Assembly (NCBI GenBank): GCA_044351045.1
Contig: JBILGM010000005.1
Location: 21,698 to 85,697, forward strand
Reading direction: 5' to 3'
Length of the DNA stretch: 64,000 nt
Source: UBA6136 sp044351045
GTDB taxonomy: Bacteria; Pseudomonadota; Gammaproteobacteria; Methylococcales; Methylococcaceae
The number at the start of each line of letters is the position of its first letter. The stretch's first letter is position 1. Below the pieces are notes generated by a model. The model ran no database searches. It saw only the letters and a program-made list of their open reading frames with translations, and was not told where the DNA came from. Positions 62,366-64,000 of the stretch are shown piece by piece. The position numbers were made by a program, and so were the translations under genes.

Positions 62366-62494
62366 ATGGGACAAGAATGTGCCAGAGACATCGCTATTCA
62401 TGGTGAGAGAATTGAGTCAGCTTGTTTTGTTGAAAATAAGGGTCATTTTGATTTGGCTGTTAATGTCCGTTGGTGTTGTCATCAGTGGAGCTAA
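62366..62494 (+). CDS. Possible 42-residue leader ORF
   Basis: ATG at 62,366 follows a perfect AGGAGGA at good spacing; the frame reads MGQECARDIAIHGERIESAC... and ends within the next gene. It overlaps the start of the DUF11 gene in another frame, which itself has only a weak ribosome-binding site. It could be a leader that couples translation, or just a chance frame. Confidence 0.35.
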   Translation: MGQECARDIAIHGERIESACFVENKGHFDLAVNVRWCCHQWS

Positions 62495-64000
62495 CACGGC
62501 TTGGGCAACCAATAGCTACATTTACGGTATAGACGATTCTAACGATATCTGGCAGGTGAACCCCGAGCCCGGCGAGCAAACCTTCGTCGATGTATACAAC
62601 ACGAATCTCGCCAACCAATCCAACGCATTTGCCTTCGACAGGGACCGTGACCAGATGTTCTTTCTCAACCGTGGTCCGGGGACACCGGCACCATCGGATA
62701 ATAACCTCTGGATGTGGAACAAACCCCTCGGCACGTTCGTTCAGATCGCAACCGGTGCGCAATTAGGGATCGCCGGAGGGACGATACCGGCTAATGCCGC
62801 CTATTACGCGAATGCCTTCTGGTTCTTTAAGGAGGGGACTTTCGACCTGGTGAAAGCTCCACTACTTTATGCAAGCGCCACACCGGGGACGGTTCCAACC
62901 CTTGGCATCGTTCAGACTTTTACGGTTGCGCCTACACCGAGCCCATCGTTTTCCAACGGCTTCGGTGACATCGCAATTAACCCCACTACCGGGCTGCTCT
63001 ATGCCTCCACAGCTGCGGGCAACCCTGGTGGACGGTTTTACTCGGTGGACCTCAATACAGCGTCGGCCGGGACGGTGGGCGGTTTTAATTTGATCAAAGT
63101 TGGCACTGTCGATCCAACAACGTCGCAAGTGATTGGCATGCAGATCGCTTTCAATGGTGACTACTCGGTACTCTATGGACACAACTACAACGATGGCAAG
63201 TGGTTCGCCATAAATACAAGCAACGGAACACTAACGGATCTCAACTTTTCAACGCTCGTCGGCAACACTAACCGAGGCTTTCGCGACATCGGTGGAGCTT
63301 CTATCGTCTCAGTCGTGGGTGCCATAGTCTCGAAAAGCTTTGGTGCGTCGTCGATCCTGATTGGAGGTACGACCAGCTTGGTATTCACGCTGACCAACAG
63401 TAACGGTAACCCGTTACAAAGTGGTATCAGTCTGGGCGATACGTTACCGACTAGTCTGCTGTTCAACAACGCTACACCCGCCGTCAGCTACAGCCCCGGC
63501 TGCAGCGGTCCGGCGACGGCGACCTACACGAGTGGGACCCGGGTGTTATCGGGTCTGACCGGCCTGACGATGACTTCGGGGACGGTGAGCTGCACGGTCA
63601 CGCTAGCCGGCTTGACGAACGTCGCCGGCCAGACCAACGCCAGCTGTAGCGGGAATCCGGCGGCGTTCACCAACCTCGCCAGCAACGTCTCGACCACGGG
63701 CGCGGCTAATATTTCAACGGACCAATGTCTGGTGGTACAGACGGCGACCGGAGTGACTCTGAGCAAGAATGGCCCGGCGACGGCCGTGGTGAGCGGCTCT
63801 GTGGACTACACGCTGACGCTGGCGAACACTGGCACGGCGCCGACTGGGACAACGCTGCATATACTGGATCAACTGCCGGCCGGCGTTACAGCGACGGCAG
63901 TAACGGGCCTGACGAACATGGCGGCGGGTGGCGTCAGCTGCACCAATTTGAATGTTGCAGGCGGTCTGTTGGACTGCACGGTCACCCTGACGACACCGAT
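62400..64000 (+). CDS. Large exported surface protein with DUF11 domains (partial)
   Basis: The frame is open from ATG 62,400 to the window end (533 codons). A signal peptide/anchor lies at about residues 10-38 (LLKIRVILIWLLMSVGVVISGANTAWA). About 270 residues of a beta-propeller-like section follow (YIYGIDDSNDIWQVNP...GIVQTF...GQMQIAFNG-like text). DUF11 repeats come next, around ASSILIGGTTSLVFTLTNSNGNPLQSGISLGDTLPT and AVVSGSVDYTLTLANTGTAPTGTTLHILDQLPAGVTAT. Cys-spaced strands (GCSGPAT, VSCTVTL, VSCTNL) look like a repeating Ig-like array. It is probably a cell-surface adhesin or secreted envelope protein. The 3' end is outside the window. Confidence 0.82.
   Translation, partial: MVRELSQLVLLKIRVILIWLLMSVGVVISGANTAWATNSYIYGIDDSNDIWQVNPEPGEQTFVDVYNTNLANQSNAFAFDRDRDQMFFLNRGPGTPAPSDNNLWMWNKPLGTFVQIATGAQLGIAGGTIPANAAYYANAFWFFKEGTFDLVKAPLLYASATPGTVPTLGIVQTFTVAPTPSPSFSNGFGDIAINPTTGLLYASTAAGNPGGRFYSVDLNTASAGTVGGFNLIKVGTVDPTTSQVIGMQIAFNGDYSVLYGHNYNDGKWFAINTSNGTLTDLNFSTLVGNTNRGFRDIGGASIVSVVGAIVSKSFGASSILIGGTTSLVFTLTNSNGNPLQSGISLGDTLPTSLLFNNATPAVSYSPGCSGPATATYTSGTRVLSGLTGLTMTSGTVSCTVTLAGLTNVAGQTNASCSGNPAAFTNLASNVSTTGAANISTDQCLVVQTATGVTLSKNGPATAVVSGSVDYTLTLANTGTAPTGTTLHILDQLPAGVTATAVTGLTNMAAGGVSCTNLNVAGGLLDCTVTLTTP

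Overview
The window reads as chromosome from a Gammaproteobacterium that probably lives by sulfur oxidation (a Halothiobacillus-like lineage is my guess). Both thiosulfate-carrier subunits (soxY, soxZ) are present next to ordinary gammaproteobacterial housekeeping blocks (xseB-ispA-dxs-apt, dapE-yffB, pilT-pilU, yggS-proC-yggT, prfC, trmB, rppH, cpdA). No rRNA, tRNA or CRISPR array was recognised.

Layout. 1-8.5 kb: end of a TrkA-C protein, a thioredoxin-like 2Fe-2S ferredoxin, prfC, a PsiF protein, a YihY/BrkB membrane protein, a di-haem cytochrome c peroxidase and three uncharacterised envelope genes. 8.5-21.3 kb: a moxR-DUF58-ABC operon for an iron-type importer, cut in two by a roughly 6.4-kb decayed island (about 11,534-17,924). 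The island carries an integrase remnant, an orphan A/T-rich secreted 726-aa protein, a dead IS630 transposase, a frameshifted zinc-ribbon/T5orf172 gene and a run of tiny overlapping ORFs. A 16-nt imperfect direct repeat marks its ends. 21.8-36.6 kb: envelope and metal-handling genes: two SmbP-like proteins, a YbbA/YbbP-type ABC system with a CrtC/AttH lipoprotein, a Met/Gly-rich lipoprotein, an ADP-ribosylglycohydrolase, a phytochelatin synthase-like peptidase, a nicotinamidase, a nitroreductase, YbjQ, and a Spy-like gene apparently split by a 1.6-kb segment coding Ig-like and Cys-rich sequence. 37.3-43.4 kb: thioredoxin 2, a rhodanese lipoprotein and a six-gene cluster of the arsenosugar type (methyltransferase, ArsS radical SAM, TVP38 membrane protein, two rSAM-associated transferases, an AhpD-like protein). 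43.5-57.1 kb: housekeeping. 57.1-64 kb: a PD-(D/E)XK/AAA pseudogene with nested-hairpin repeats on both sides, trmB, a broken subtilase, divergent soxZ and soxY, and the start of a large DUF11 surface protein that runs off the window.

How it fits together. One theme is thiol and metal(loid) management: arsenic methylation, a phytochelatin synthase-like enzyme, SmbP proteins, Spy-like proteins and two sulfurtransferases. A second theme is genome decay: integrase, IS630, zinc-ribbon/T5orf172, Spy, RDD, PD-(D/E)XK and subtilase sequences are all broken or truncated. Function calls come from reading translated sequence by eye; no database search was run.
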